Of a stretch of 64,000 bases of DNA, positions 1 to 8,348 are shown in pieces (positions within the stretch are counted from its first letter, which is position 1; each line of letters opens with the position of its first letter). Under the pieces are notes generated by a model. The model was not told where the DNA came from. It saw only the letters and a program-made list of their open reading frames with translations, and did not search any database. This DNA comes from Clostridium chrysemydis (GTDB lineage Bacteria; Bacillota; Clostridia; Clostridiales; Clostridiaceae): the NCBI RefSeq assembly GCF_015234215.1, contig NZ_JADEKP010000001.1, positions 806,001-870,000 on the forward strand. The letters run 5' to 3'. A program made the translations under genes and the position numbers.

Positions 1-1
1 T

Positions 2-82
2 GCAATAGGTGCAGGATTTATTGGTTACTTTGTAGGTTATAAAAAAGGCAAAAATGTTCCAAGAAATAAATCTATACAGTAA
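2..82 (+). CDS. C-terminal end of a membrane protein, probably a CbiM/PDGLE-type ECF transporter component (partial)
   Basis: An open frame enters from the left edge and stops at TAA 80-82. The 26 visible residues begin with a glycine-rich hydrophobic segment (AIGAGFIGYFVGYKKGKN), followed by a short basic tail, as at the end of a last membrane helix. It overlaps the next gene (cbiQ) by 29 bases, which implies translational coupling. In cobalt/nickel ECF operons the gene before cbiQ is cbiM or a cbiM-cbiN/PDGLE fusion, whose C-terminus looks like this. The assignment rests on context and on this helix only; most of the gene lies outside the window. Confidence 0.5.
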   Translation, partial: AIGAGFIGYFVGYKKGKNVPRNKSIQ

Positions 83-746
83 TTTAAGTAAATTTAAAGA
101 TATATCTGCACTTCAAAAAATTATTTTAGTTTTTTTATCTTTGATATATGCAGGGATGAGCAAAGATATCAATATGATTCTTTTAAATTGTATTATATTT
201 ATTTTAATAAATTATATTTATAAAAATCCTTTAAAAGTTATATTGAAAATTGTTTTAATAAGTTTAACTTTTAGTGTTTTTTCATCTTTAGGATTATTTA
301 TAAATAAAATAAGTATAAGTGAAATTATTTTAATTAATCTTAGGAGTTTAAGTGGTGCATTAAGTATAGGGTTTTTAGCACTAACTACTCCAATTACAAG
401 TATTGCAAAGATTTTAAGCAGATTTGATATTTTAAGAGATATTTCTGACTTATTAATATTAACCGAGAGGTTTTTAATAATAATAGAAGAAGATTATAGG
501 AAAATTTTTATATCTATAAAATCAAGATATGGCTTTAGAGATTTTAAAAGTAGCATTAAAGATATTGGTAAATGTTTAGGTTCATTATTTAAAAATATGT
601 TTAATAGATTAAAAGAAATAAAGGTATCTTCTCAAAACAGGTGCTATAGAGGAAGGTTTTATTATAGGTGCGAAAACAAACTAAGTAAAAGTATGTTCTT
701 ATTTATTTTTATATATGTAATATTATTTATATTAAAGATAATATGA
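54..746 (+). CDS. cbiQ: CbiQ-like transmembrane (T) subunit of an energy-coupling factor transporter
   Basis: This 230-residue membrane protein is the coupling subunit that links a substrate-binding membrane component to the ABC ATPases of an ECF importer, here probably for cobalt or nickel. Hydrophobic stretches lie at about residues 22-34, 41-57, 61-84, 88-112 and 213-230. The cytoplasmic part carries two Arg-Gly-type coupling signatures, SRYG (157-160) and RCYRGR (196-201), in the places where EcfT proteins have their ATPase-docking motifs. The start at 54 lies inside the end of the upstream frame and no strong Shine-Dalgarno is visible, consistent with coupled translation. No ATPase gene (cbiO) follows, which is unusual for this operon type. 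Confidence 0.8.
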   Translation: MFQEINLYSNLSKFKDISALQKIILVFLSLIYAGMSKDINMILLNCIIFILINYIYKNPLKVILKIVLISLTFSVFSSLGLFINKISISEIILINLRSLSGALSIGFLALTTPITSIAKILSRFDILRDISDLLILTERFLIIIEEDYRKIFISIKSRYGFRDFKSSIKDIGKCLGSLFKNMFNRLKEIKVSSQNRCYRGRFYYRCENKLSKSMFLFIFIYVILFILKII

Positions 747-793
747 TTAATATTTCGCGTGTAGGAGATACTAGGTTTATGGAGGTAGTTACT

Positions 794-1225
794 ATGAAAG
801 ATTATAAAATAGACTATTTTTCAAAATACTATTTTTATGAAATAGATGATTTTAAAAGAGAAGAATCTGGTGAATTTATTATAGAAAATATTGAAAAAAG
901 TTCAAGGTTTGATTATAAGGGGTATTCTTACAAATATACTAAGTTTAATAATATATCAAAAGGTGAAACTATAAAAGATGCGATTTTAACTATAGACTCG
1001 GAAAAAATAGACCTTTTATTAAACGGAGATTTAATTCATTTAGATTTAAATTATAAATTTGAAGTACAAGAACTTGAAGATCACTTTAGAATAGGGACTA
1101 AATTAAGTGAAAAGTTTAAAGAATCATCCGTACTAATCTACGTAAATAAAGAAATAGGTAAAGAATTTATAGAGGATTTAGAAAAGGTGAAAACTAATAT
1201 TTTAAATAATATGAAGCGCGAATAA
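794..1225 (+). CDS. hypothetical protein downstream of cbiQ
   Basis: A 143-residue soluble, acidic/lysine-rich protein that I do not recognise. The start is set at ATG 794 because GGAGG lies at 781-785; an in-frame ATG at 743 overlaps the cbiQ stop but has no ribosome site. There is no signal peptide or membrane helix. Predicted character is alternating beta strands followed by a helical C-terminus (about 95-143). It occupies the place where the ATPase cbiO would be expected but has no Walker motifs. It may be co-transcribed with cbiQ, and the gene is followed by a strong bidirectional terminator. Confidence 0.7.
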   Translation: MKDYKIDYFSKYYFYEIDDFKREESGEFIIENIEKSSRFDYKGYSYKYTKFNNISKGETIKDAILTIDSEKIDLLLNGDLIHLDLNYKFEVQELEDHFRIGTKLSEKFKESSVLIYVNKEIGKEFIEDLEKVKTNILNNMKRE

Positions 1226-1319
1226 TCGCCTTTACATTATTAATTTTCTTTAAAAATGAAAGTATTACTTTATATAACATATATTATGTAGAGTTTTAAG
1301 GTATAAGTTGAATTAGGTT

Positions 1320-1373
1320 CATATATATCAAAAAAATAAGCTATAATAATAGCTTATTTTTTTGATATATATG
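1320..1373. terminator. bidirectional terminator with a perfect 24-bp stem
   Basis: Bases 1321-1344 and 1349-1372 are perfectly complementary around a 4-base AATA loop; C1320-G1373 extends the stem. Both arms end in runs of T or A, so the hairpin can terminate the rightward cbiQ unit and the leftward mpg gene. The mpg stop codon (1354-1356) lies inside the stem. Confidence 0.85.
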
Positions 1374-1977
1374 GATTGTTTTTAATATAATATCGCCATA
1401 AAAAATCTTTTGCTTCTTCTGCGTAATCTATTCCGATTCTTTTAGTTTCGACTATTTCGAAATTAGAAGTATTTCCGTCTAAAAGGTAAAACTCATCATT
1501 TTTATAGAGCTTTATGTTATTTAATGATTTATCTAAAGATAACGCAAGGCAAAGTTTTGAAGGGCCGTTAGTTAGGTTATATTTTTCCTTTTCTTTTAAA
1601 TCCTTAAAAGGTTTATTAAATCTTTTAAAGCTTAAGTAGTCAAAATCATTAAGAGGTTCTAAGGCTCTTATAAGAACTCCTTGAGGGTCATCTTTTTCAC
1701 CTGAAATAATATTAAAGCAATGATATTTTCCATATATAAAATAAATATAGGAAAATCCAGCACTTTCATATAAAGTTTTTGTTCTTTCAGTTTTCTTATT
1801 ATCGTAAGCGTGACAGGCTTTATCAATTTTGCCTATATAAGCTTCCGTTTCAACAATTTTTAGGTGTAAGGTTCTATTATCTATATTTCTAACTAAAATC
1901 ATTCCTAAAAGCTTTTTTGCTAAATCTCTTGCATCTATATTAAAAAAAGAGTCATCTTTAATTTTTTTATAAGTCAT
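1354..1977 (-). CDS. mpg: DNA-3-methyladenine glycosylase (Mpg/AAG family)
   Basis: Base-excision repair enzyme that removes alkylated purines such as 3-methyladenine. The 207-residue sequence shows the AAG-fold signatures: VETEAY (42-47, containing the catalytic Glu), the following ACHAYDN region, [20 protein letters not shown] (64-83), CFNI and the LTNGPSKLC segment. Length is normal for bacterial Mpg. The start is placed at 1977 because GAGGTG lies a suitable distance upstream; an upstream in-frame ATG (1998) would put that site inside the gene. It is transcribed alone, convergent with the cbiQ unit. Confidence 0.9.
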   Translation of the reverse strand: MTYKKIKDDSFFNIDARDLAKKLLGMILVRNIDNRTLHLKIVETEAYIGKIDKACHAYDNKKTERTKTLYESAGFSYIYFIYGKYHCFNIISGEKDDPQGVLIRALEPLNDFDYLSFKRFNKPFKDLKEKEKYNLTNGPSKLCLALSLDKSLNNIKLYKNDEFYLLDGNTSNFEIVETKRIGIDYAEEAKDFLWRYYIKNNPYISKK

Positions 1978-2099
1978 AGTTATCACCTCAATAAACATTT
2001 TATCATATAAAAAATTGTTTTAAGAATTAATTTAAATAATATATTAACAAAAAAACTAAAAGTTTACTTAAATATAAATTTAAGTGGTATTCCAATCCA

Positions 2100-2128
2100 T
2101 TGCTTATGAAATGTTTAAGGGGTATAAT
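2100..2128 (+). promoter_or_regulatory. probable sigma-A promoter of the 974-residue repeat protein
   Basis: A TTGCTT -35 (2100-2105), a 17-base spacer and a perfect TATAAT -10 (2123-2128) lie 30 bases before the start codon at 2159. AAAGGAG follows at a normal ribosome-site distance. Confidence 0.6.
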
Positions 2129-2158
2129 TTAAAAGAAATAAATGTAAAGGAGTAAAAA

Positions 2159-5083
2159 ATGGGGGATTTTTTTGAATTTGAAGATAGGTTAAAGGACGGA
2201 TTAATAACCTTTGAAGAAAGTAATTTAAGAGATCTTCTAATAGAAGCTAAAGAGAATTATTCAGACGATTTAGTACTAAATGATTATATATATAGATTTT
2301 CAAAATACTTAGAACTTTGGGAAAATAATAATACTATTTACGATATTGCTTTTAGATTAGAGTATATTATGAATCATTTAGATGCAGCGACTGAATATTA
2401 TATAATGGCATTAGAAGATGGAGAAGATAGAACTAAAATTATAAGAAGATTAATTCCTTGCCTATACAAAGTTGGTAATTTAGACTATGGTATTCTTCTT
2501 TTAAGAGAAAATTTAAAAGAAAATATAGATATAAAGTGGACTGTAGCTAATTTAATCAAATTTTACTCAGAACTTGAAAAAGAAGAAGAACTTTTTAATA
2601 TACTTAAAGATTACATAACAAAAAATAAAATGAATTTAGAACTTTGTTTTTTAATTTCTAAGATGTATATAAATCTAAGAGACTACAAAAGAGCAGAGTT
2701 CTTTTCAGATAAACTTATAGAAGAAAAGAACCATTATAAAGACAGAATTGAAATTTATAGGCTTATTAAAGATAAAGATTTTAAAAAGGCAAAAGATATA
2801 GTTTCAAATAAAAATGAGTGTGAGTATCTAAATGATAGAATAAGAGAAAAAGAGAAAGAATATATCTTAAGTGTTAAAGAGATACGGGGAAGTATATTAG
2901 GTTTAATATTAGAAGGAAATATAGACGAAGCTGTAAAAACTGCAAAATCTTTAAAGGATTATTGCACTGATAAAGATATTAAAACTAAATCTAGAAACAA
3001 TGACTATATCTATAAGGTTATTGAAGAAATAAATTCAAAATCTACTGCAAAAAAAATATTAGGTGAGCTTGTTTTATATTTTATCTATAGTCCGGATAAT
3101 AAAATAATTATTCAGCAAATTGCTAAAATATTTGAAAAAACAAAGAAAATAAAAGAGGCAGAAAATATATATAGATACATTTGTGAAAAAGAAGATAAAA
3201 AAGATAGATGGGAAAAGTATATTATATTTTCTGATAGAAATAACTTATATATAAACAGAATATATGGATATATGGCATTATTGAAGTTTGGTGAATTTAA
3301 TAATGAGTTTAACAAACAAGTAGAATTTTTAATAAGAAAGAATATATTTAAAGTTTGCAGAGAAGAAGATGCAGAGGAGATAATTGCAAAGATAATATAT
3401 AGATACAAATTATATAAAGAAAACATAGAAAATATTTTAGAAGAGAATGAGATTTTTGACCTAATAAGTAGTTTTATTAAAAGGCTTACAGGAAATTCAA
3501 AGGAAGCCTATAAAATAATTAGTCCTTATTTAAAGGATATAGAAAAAATCAATTGTATAAACTTTGCACTTTATAACGAAGATATTGACCTAGCAAAAGC
3601 GATTCTTCAAGAATTTAATGATAAATTTATAAAAGAAAATAAAGATATAATAAATTATTATAATTCTATAGTAAATAAAGAGAAAATCTTAATTAAAGGT
3701 GCCCTTACGTTACTTTCTAATTATCCGCTTGCACCAAGTATTAAATATGTAAAAGAAGTAACAAAAGGTTACAACATAGAAAAAAATATAGATGAGGGCA
3801 TAGAATGTTATAAGGAGTTAGTTACTATTTATAAAGAGGATATCCCTTTAAAGATAGAATATAGCAGGCTTCTTGAAAAAAATAATAATATTTTAGAAAG
3901 TTATAAAATAAAAAAAGAAGTAGCAAATAACTATAAAAATATAGATGAATTTATATATAGAAATAAAGAACTATTATTATTTTCATTTTATTATGGATAC
4001 GAAGATGAAATAAAAAGTATAAAAGAAAAAATAGGAATATTTATTAAAATAAATGATTTATCTAAAATAAGTAGAAAAAAGCAAATTAAATTAAACAACT
4101 TATTAAACCTTTGTGATAAATTAAAAAGTATTTTAAAAACGCTAGATAGTGACTTATCATCTAAATTTATAGAAGCTTTAAGGTATAAAAATATAAATTT
4201 AGCTATAAATGTTTTAGAGAATTGTAACTCCAGTAAGGATTTAATTTTTAATGTTTTTTACTTAGAATTTTATACAGATTTCAAAGTAGCAATAGTAAAA
4301 AGGTTTTTAAATCTTTATAGAGATTCAAATTACGTAAGCAGCCCTTTAAATTTAAGTTTAAAAGAAGGAAACATAAGCTTATATAAAATATTAAATGAGC
4401 TTTATGATAATTTTAAATTTAATTTAATCAAGCCATCTTTAATCGAAAATAAATTATATATAGTAACTAGTGATGCGGGAATTTTTGAAGATATAAAAAA
4501 TATATTAAAAAAAGGATTTGATGATTATTCTAAATTTTTAATAAGATTTTATTCTTCTATAAGAAATGAAAAAAATGTAACTGATATAACTAGAAAAGTA
4601 TTAAAAGAGTTAGAAATGGATCTATATTTGCGAATAGAAATATTTAAATGGCTTGATACTATATATGAAGATAAAAGATTTTTTAAAGTATTAGGTGATT
4701 GGTGCTACAATATAAAACTTTTTGATGAGGCTTTTAATTATTATGAAAATTCAGATTTAAGTGGAGAAAAGAATATATCTAGGCTTTCTAACAAATACAT
4801 CTCTGAATTAATTACATTTAATAAGGTTAAAAGAGATGAGTATTCTAAAATCTCAACTGTAAAAGCTATAAAAAGAATAGTTTGGAGCGAAAACTTAAAA
4901 GAATATAAAGATAAGATTTTTAAATATTATTATGATAATAATTTAAAGTTAGAATTACTTCTTTTAAATATTTTAAAAGAAAAAGAAGTACTGACTATAG
5001 ATAATAAGGATTTAAAAGAATTAAAAGAACTTGATGAAGAATTATATGATTATATATTTTATAAATATATTTTAGAAAAGTAG
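2159..5083 (+). CDS. large TPR-like helical repeat protein, function unknown
   Basis: A 974-residue, Lys/Glu/Asn/Ile-rich protein with no signal peptide or membrane helix. Throughout it shows the spacing of helix-turn-helix (TPR/SEL-like) repeats: A..Y..AL or A..Y..L pairs such as DAATEYYIMALEDG (about 75-88), the segment starting RDYKRAEFF (about 174), KIKEAENIYRYICE (about 331-344) and DEAFNYYENSD near the C-terminus. Such solenoids usually serve as protein-interaction scaffolds. I recognise no catalytic domain and cannot name a function. It has its own promoter and a strong terminator, so it is monocistronic. Start ATG 2159 follows AAAGGAG. Confidence 0.8.
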   Translation: MGDFFEFEDRLKDGLITFEESNLRDLLIEAKENYSDDLVLNDYIYRFSKYLELWENNNTIYDIAFRLEYIMNHLDAATEYYIMALEDGEDRTKIIRRLIPCLYKVGNLDYGILLLRENLKENIDIKWTVANLIKFYSELEKEEELFNILKDYITKNKMNLELCFLISKMYINLRDYKRAEFFSDKLIEEKNHYKDRIEIYRLIKDKDFKKAKDIVSNKNECEYLNDRIREKEKEYILSVKEIRGSILGLILEGNIDEAVKTAKSLKDYCTDKDIKTKSRNNDYIYKVIEEINSKSTAKKILGELVLYFIYSPDNKIIIQQIAKIFEKTKKIKEAENIYRYICEKEDKKDRWEKYIIFSDRNNLYINRIYGYMALLKFGEFNNEFNKQVEFLIRKNIFKVCREEDAEEIIAKIIYRYKLYKENIENILEENEIFDLISSFIKRLTGNSKEAYKIISPYLKDIEKINCINFALYNEDIDLAKAILQEFNDKFIKENKDIINYYNSIVNKEKILIKGALTLLSNYPLAPSIKYVKEVTKGYNIEKNIDEGIECYKELVTIYKEDIPLKIEYSRLLEKNNNILESYKIKKEVANNYKNIDEFIYRNKELLLFSFYYGYEDEIKSIKEKIGIFIKINDLSKISRKKQIKLNNLLNLCDKLKSILKTLDSDLSSKFIEALRYKNINLAINVLENCNSSKDLIFNVFYLEFYTDFKVAIVKRFLNLYRDSNYVSSPLNLSLKEGNISLYKILNELYDNFKFNLIKPSLIENKLYIVTSDAGIFEDIKNILKKGFDDYSKFLIRFYSSIRNEKNVTDITRKVLKELEMDLYLRIEIFKWLDTIYEDKRFFKVLGDWCYNIKLFDEAFNYYENSDLSGEKNISRLSNKYISELITFNKVKRDEYSKISTVKAIKRIVWSENLKEYKDKIFKYYYDNNLKLELLLLNILKEKEVLTIDNKDLKELKELDEELYDYIFYKYILEK

Positions 5084-5094
5084 ATTTTACTATT

Positions 5095-5138
5095 AAAAAG
5101 GATGGAGCTAAAAGATAATTGTGAGCTCCATCCTTTTT
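5095..5138. terminator. bidirectional terminator
   Basis: A 15-bp stem pairs 5095-5109 with 5124-5138, flanked by A-rich and T-rich runs, between two convergent genes. Confidence 0.8.
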
Positions 5139-5141
5139 ATT

Positions 5142-5756
5142 TTAGAGATTTAAGTTTATTTTTATATTTTCTCTTCTAAAATCAAAGAAATTTTTATTTA
5201 ATTTTGTGATTTGGTCTGGGTTATTTTTAGGAAATAAAATATCTAAAGGTGTTTTCTTTCCATTTTTAGTATTTTTAAATATAGAATATCTATTTCTATT
5301 TTTTTCATAGGTCCAGTATCCAAAATCGTTTAAAAATTTATCAAAATCACATCTAGAAATCAAAAAATATAATGACTGTTCTTTATATCTATTTGAAATA
5401 TAAATCTTTACAGAGTCATTATCTAAAATTTCATAATGGTTTTTCATATTAGATTCTTCATAAATATAAAGATTTGAAAGTCTATTATCTAAAGTATCTT
5501 TATTTTTATGGAAAACAGGGACGTTGTTATTTACTCCTAACAAAAAATTTTGTAATTTAAGCTTTGATTTCTTATTTGTAACTAAGTATGAATTGTGCTC
5601 TTTGCTCCAAGTAAGGTGCCAAAACCCATCCCTTTTTATAGGACCTACATTTTTTAAATCAATTTTTGATTTATATAAACGTCCTTTCTTATTAGAAACA
5701 TTTATATAGGATTCTCCTATTTTTATATCAAAATAATTTATAGTTATTTTCAACAC
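5142..5756 (-). CDS. protein with two degenerate HNH/AP2-like endonuclease modules
   Basis: This 204-residue protein looks like two tandem copies of the module seen in HNH homing-type endonucleases. Module 1 (about 45-98) ends in VFHKNKDTLDNRLSNLYI, matching the family pattern V-D-H-I-x-G-x-x-L-D-N-R-x-x-N-L: H83, D90, N91, R92 and N95 are kept but the Asp before the His is Phe. Module 2 (about 147-199) ends in PDQITKLNKNFFDFRRENI, where the His is Gln and DNR has become DFR. Both modules have therefore lost key catalytic residues, suggesting a DNA-binding or structural role. The start is uncertain: GTG at 5756 or TTG three bases later, next to GGAATGAGG. It stands alone, with no intron or intein nearby. 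Confidence 0.6.
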   Translation of the reverse strand: MLKITINYFDIKIGESYINVSNKKGRLYKSKIDLKNVGPIKRDGFWHLTWSKEHNSYLVTNKKSKLKLQNFLLGVNNNVPVFHKNKDTLDNRLSNLYIYEESNMKNHYEILDNDSVKIYISNRYKEQSLYFLISRCDFDKFLNDFGYWTYEKNRNRYSIFKNTKNGKKTPLDILFPKNNPDQITKLNKNFFDFRRENIKINLNL

Positions 5757-5856
5757 CTCATTCCATATATTTACAATTATATCAGAAAGTTAAACTATTT
5801 GCATAGTAACTAAAACAAAATATTTAGACTTTCATATAATAAATAAGGAGGTTTTT

Positions 5857-6897
5857 ATGTATACTGATGTTAATTTAGATAAAATACCACTAGTTACACC
5901 AACTGGAAATGCAGTTTTTTCATCAATAACAAACGATAGCAATATTTTTTATTTATTAGAAGAACTAAAAATAGAAAATTGCTCTAGGGTGTATAAATAT
6001 GATGATAACTTTAATTATATAAGTGAAACACTTCTTTGTTCTAGATATAATAATTTATATTTTAATAATGGTGAGTGTATATTTTATGGAACTATTAAAG
6101 GAGATAATTTAAATATTTATAAGCTAGATATTTACTATAAGGAAATCGGAACTATTAAATTAAATCCAAATACAAAGTATTTTGGAGAAATTTTAGGAAT
6201 CTCATTTAATTGTTGTTATGATACTATAATAGTAACTTATAAAAATTTTGTATTAGATTTTAATAAATCAGGGGAAGTTGTTAATATAATAAGCACAAAA
6301 ACTTATGCATTTATATATTGTTTAGAAATTGCACCTTTAAGATGTATTATAGAAAAAAGGATAAGTGATCAAATATTTATCATTTCATCTGATTGTGGTT
6401 GCATTAATATAAATATGAATGGAAGAGAAAATCCAAGATCTCAAACATATAGTCTTTCTTTTAAAAATAAGAAAATTAAATTTTTCACTTTATTTAATGA
6501 TGGAAATAAATCCTATGTAAGAAGGTTTGCTATTTGTTTAAGTGATCTTCCTCTTTGCCCGTATATGTGTAATTTAGGAGACAATAGCGTATGTAAAGAC
6601 AGGTACCCTGCATGTACTTGTGTTGTTTGTAAAAATGATAATACACCTTGTAATAGTTGTAATTTAAAAAATGATGATATAGAAAAGTCTATAGCTAATA
6701 TAGAAAACTCTATATCTAAAATATTAAATTCAGAAAGTTTGAAAATTCAAAAGGTTTTAGATGAAGTTTGTAGTGTAGATGATATATTAATGGTCAATGA
6801 ATCTGTTTTAAGAACTATTAAAGCAATTAAAGAATTAGAAGAAGTATTAGTTAAAAAATTAAAAGTGAATAGATGTGATGACTATTTTGATTTATAA
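5857..6897 (+). CDS. Cys-rich protein of unknown function with C-terminal coiled coil
   Basis: A 346-residue protein that I do not recognise. Residues 1-230 are rich in beta-forming and aromatic residues with spaced YK/YD motifs, suggestive of beta-propeller-like or sheet repeats. Residues 234-268 hold eight cysteines (234, 238, 246, 253, 255, 258, 265, 268) in C-x3-C and C-x2-C spacings, a likely metal-binding or disulfide knuckle. About 272-337 is an amphipathic, Ile/Leu-rich helix that should form a coiled coil. About 20 cysteines in all is high for such a genome. There is no signal peptide. AGGAGG precedes the start at normal distance, and the gene stands alone before a terminator. Confidence 0.7.
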   Translation: MYTDVNLDKIPLVTPTGNAVFSSITNDSNIFYLLEELKIENCSRVYKYDDNFNYISETLLCSRYNNLYFNNGECIFYGTIKGDNLNIYKLDIYYKEIGTIKLNPNTKYFGEILGISFNCCYDTIIVTYKNFVLDFNKSGEVVNIISTKTYAFIYCLEIAPLRCIIEKRISDQIFIISSDCGCININMNGRENPRSQTYSLSFKNKKIKFFTLFNDGNKSYVRRFAICLSDLPLCPYMCNLGDNSVCKDRYPACTCVVCKNDNTPCNSCNLKNDDIEKSIANIENSISKILNSESLKIQKVLDEVCSVDDILMVNESVLRTIKAIKELEEVLVKKLKVNRCDDYFDL

Positions 6898-6900
6898 AAT

Positions 6901-6939
6901 AAAAGCTATGCACTAGACTTTTTCTAGTGCATAGCTTTT
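6901..6939. terminator. bidirectional terminator
   Basis: A perfect 16-bp stem pairs 6901-6916 with 6924-6939 around a 7-base loop, ending in a T run. It lies between the convergent Cys-rich gene and the MATE gene. Confidence 0.85.
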
Positions 6940-8270
6940 TAAAATTCTAAATGATAAAAATCTTTATATTCTTTTATGAAGAATATATCAATAAGTAAGG
7001 TTAATAATTCTGCAAATGGTACGATTAGCCAAAGTCCATCAATTTCAAATAGTGTAGGGAATATTAATGCACCTATTATTACAAATAAGAAGGCACGTGC
7101 AAAAGATATTATTGCTGAAATTTTTCCGTTTGATAAGGATGTGAATAATCCAGATGCAAAAACGTTAAATCCAACAGCTAAAAATGCAAATGAAAATATA
7201 TAAAGTCCCTTTAAAGCTAAGAAGTAAGTATTATTTGAAGGATCTACAAATACTTGAACTATTCCTTTTGCAAATGTTATTGAAAATATAAAGATAAAAA
7301 TAGAAGAAAAAGCTAAGAAGTATTTTGAATACTTAAGAACTTCTTTTAATTTTTTATAATTTCTAGCTCCATAGTTATAACTTATTATAGGAGATACACC
7401 GGCTGAAAAACCAAGGTATGTTGAAATTAATAAAAAGTGAGCATATAAAATTATAGTAAGAGCAGCTACACCATCTTCTCCTGCATATTTTAAGGCTAAA
7501 TAATTAAAAAGTAGTGTTGTTATACCTGTTGATAGTTCGGTTACCATTTCAGAAGATCCATTTATACAGACATCTTTAATAATTTTAAAATCGAATTTAG
7601 GTTTAATAAATTTTAAAGTTGATTTTTCACGTCTAAAATATAATAAACCAATTAAAAGAGATATTAAAGCTCCAAGGCCTGTAGCTAAAGCAGCTCCACC
7701 TATTCCATATCCAAAAATTACGATGAAAACATAATCAAGTACAATATTAATTACACCACCTATAATTGATATAAAAAGACTAAACTTGAAATCTCCATCC
7801 GTTCTTATAAAGAATTCAACTAATGACTTTATTACAAATACAGGAGTGAAAAAAGCTATTATGATCCCATAAGTTATTGAATAATCGATAAGTCTATCTG
7901 TAGCACCTAAAAGATAAGATATATCTTTCATAAAAAAGCATAAAATAATACCCAAAATTAAACTAAATACAAATGAAAAAATCATTAAGGCTGAAAAAGT
8001 GTTTTTTGATTCTTCAATCTTTTTTTCTCCAAGTTTTATAGCTATTACAGCACTTCCTCCAGTTCCAATCATAACTGCAAAACCAAATACTAAATTAATA
8101 AGTGGAAGTACAATGTTTATACTTGCTAAAGCGTCAGAGCCAACGAAGTTTGAAACAAATATTCCATCAACTATAGTATAAAATGATATAAATACCATAG
8201 AAATTATTGCTGGCATTACGAATTTTAAAAATTGTGAAAAGGTTAGTTTTTTGCTAAAAATATTTTCCAT
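6939..8270 (-). CDS. MATE-family multidrug efflux transporter, MerR-controlled
   Basis: A 443-residue polytopic protein with about 12 hydrophobic helices in two similar halves, as in Na+/H+-coupled MATE drug exporters of the inner membrane. Typical features include the N-terminal FVMPAIISMVFISFYTIVDG stretch (Asp in helix 1), the early glycine-rich MIGTGGSAVIAIKLGE segment, and the second-half counterpart YLGFSAGVSPIISYNYGA. It diverges from a MerR-type regulator gene and is preceded by a promoter with the 19-bp spacer diagnostic of MerR activation. The likely role is export of a drug or cation that the regulator senses; the substrate cannot be read from sequence. Confidence 0.88.
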   Translation of the reverse strand: MENIFSKKLTFSQFLKFVMPAIISMVFISFYTIVDGIFVSNFVGSDALASINIVLPLINLVFGFAVMIGTGGSAVIAIKLGEKKIEESKNTFSALMIFSFVFSLILGIILCFFMKDISYLLGATDRLIDYSITYGIIIAFFTPVFVIKSLVEFFIRTDGDFKFSLFISIIGGVINIVLDYVFIVIFGYGIGGAALATGLGALISLLIGLLYFRREKSTLKFIKPKFDFKIIKDVCINGSSEMVTELSTGITTLLFNYLALKYAGEDGVAALTIILYAHFLLISTYLGFSAGVSPIISYNYGARNYKKLKEVLKYSKYFLAFSSIFIFIFSITFAKGIVQVFVDPSNNTYFLALKGLYIFSFAFLAVGFNVFASGLFTSLSNGKISAIISFARAFLFVIIGALIFPTLFEIDGLWLIVPFAELLTLLIDIFFIKEYKDFYHLEF

Positions 8271-8305
8271 ATTACATTTATGTCCCTTCTTTAAATTATA
8301 ATAAA

Positions 8306-8336
8306 AGTATATAATGTATAGTAACTATACAGTCAA
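8306..8336 (-). promoter_or_regulatory. MerR-type promoter/operator for the MATE gene (19-bp spacer)
   Basis: On the minus strand a TTGACT -35 (8331-8336) and TATACT -10 (8306-8311) are separated by 19 bases instead of 17. The spacer holds most of a perfect palindrome, TGTATAGT-A-ACTATACA (8315-8331). A long spacer carrying a dyad is the hallmark of promoters untwisted by MerR-family activators. A TATAAT (8310-8315) on the plus strand may serve the divergent regulator gene, so one dyad could control both. Confidence 0.8.
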
Positions 8337-8348
8337 GGAGATTTTATT

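Noticed and set aside
6976-7203. 75-residue open frame on the plus strand inside the MATE gene
   Set aside because: No ribosome site; it is an antisense shadow of the exporter. Similar antisense frames inside pyrG, gshAB, pbuG, fabF and alaS were dismissed for the same reason.
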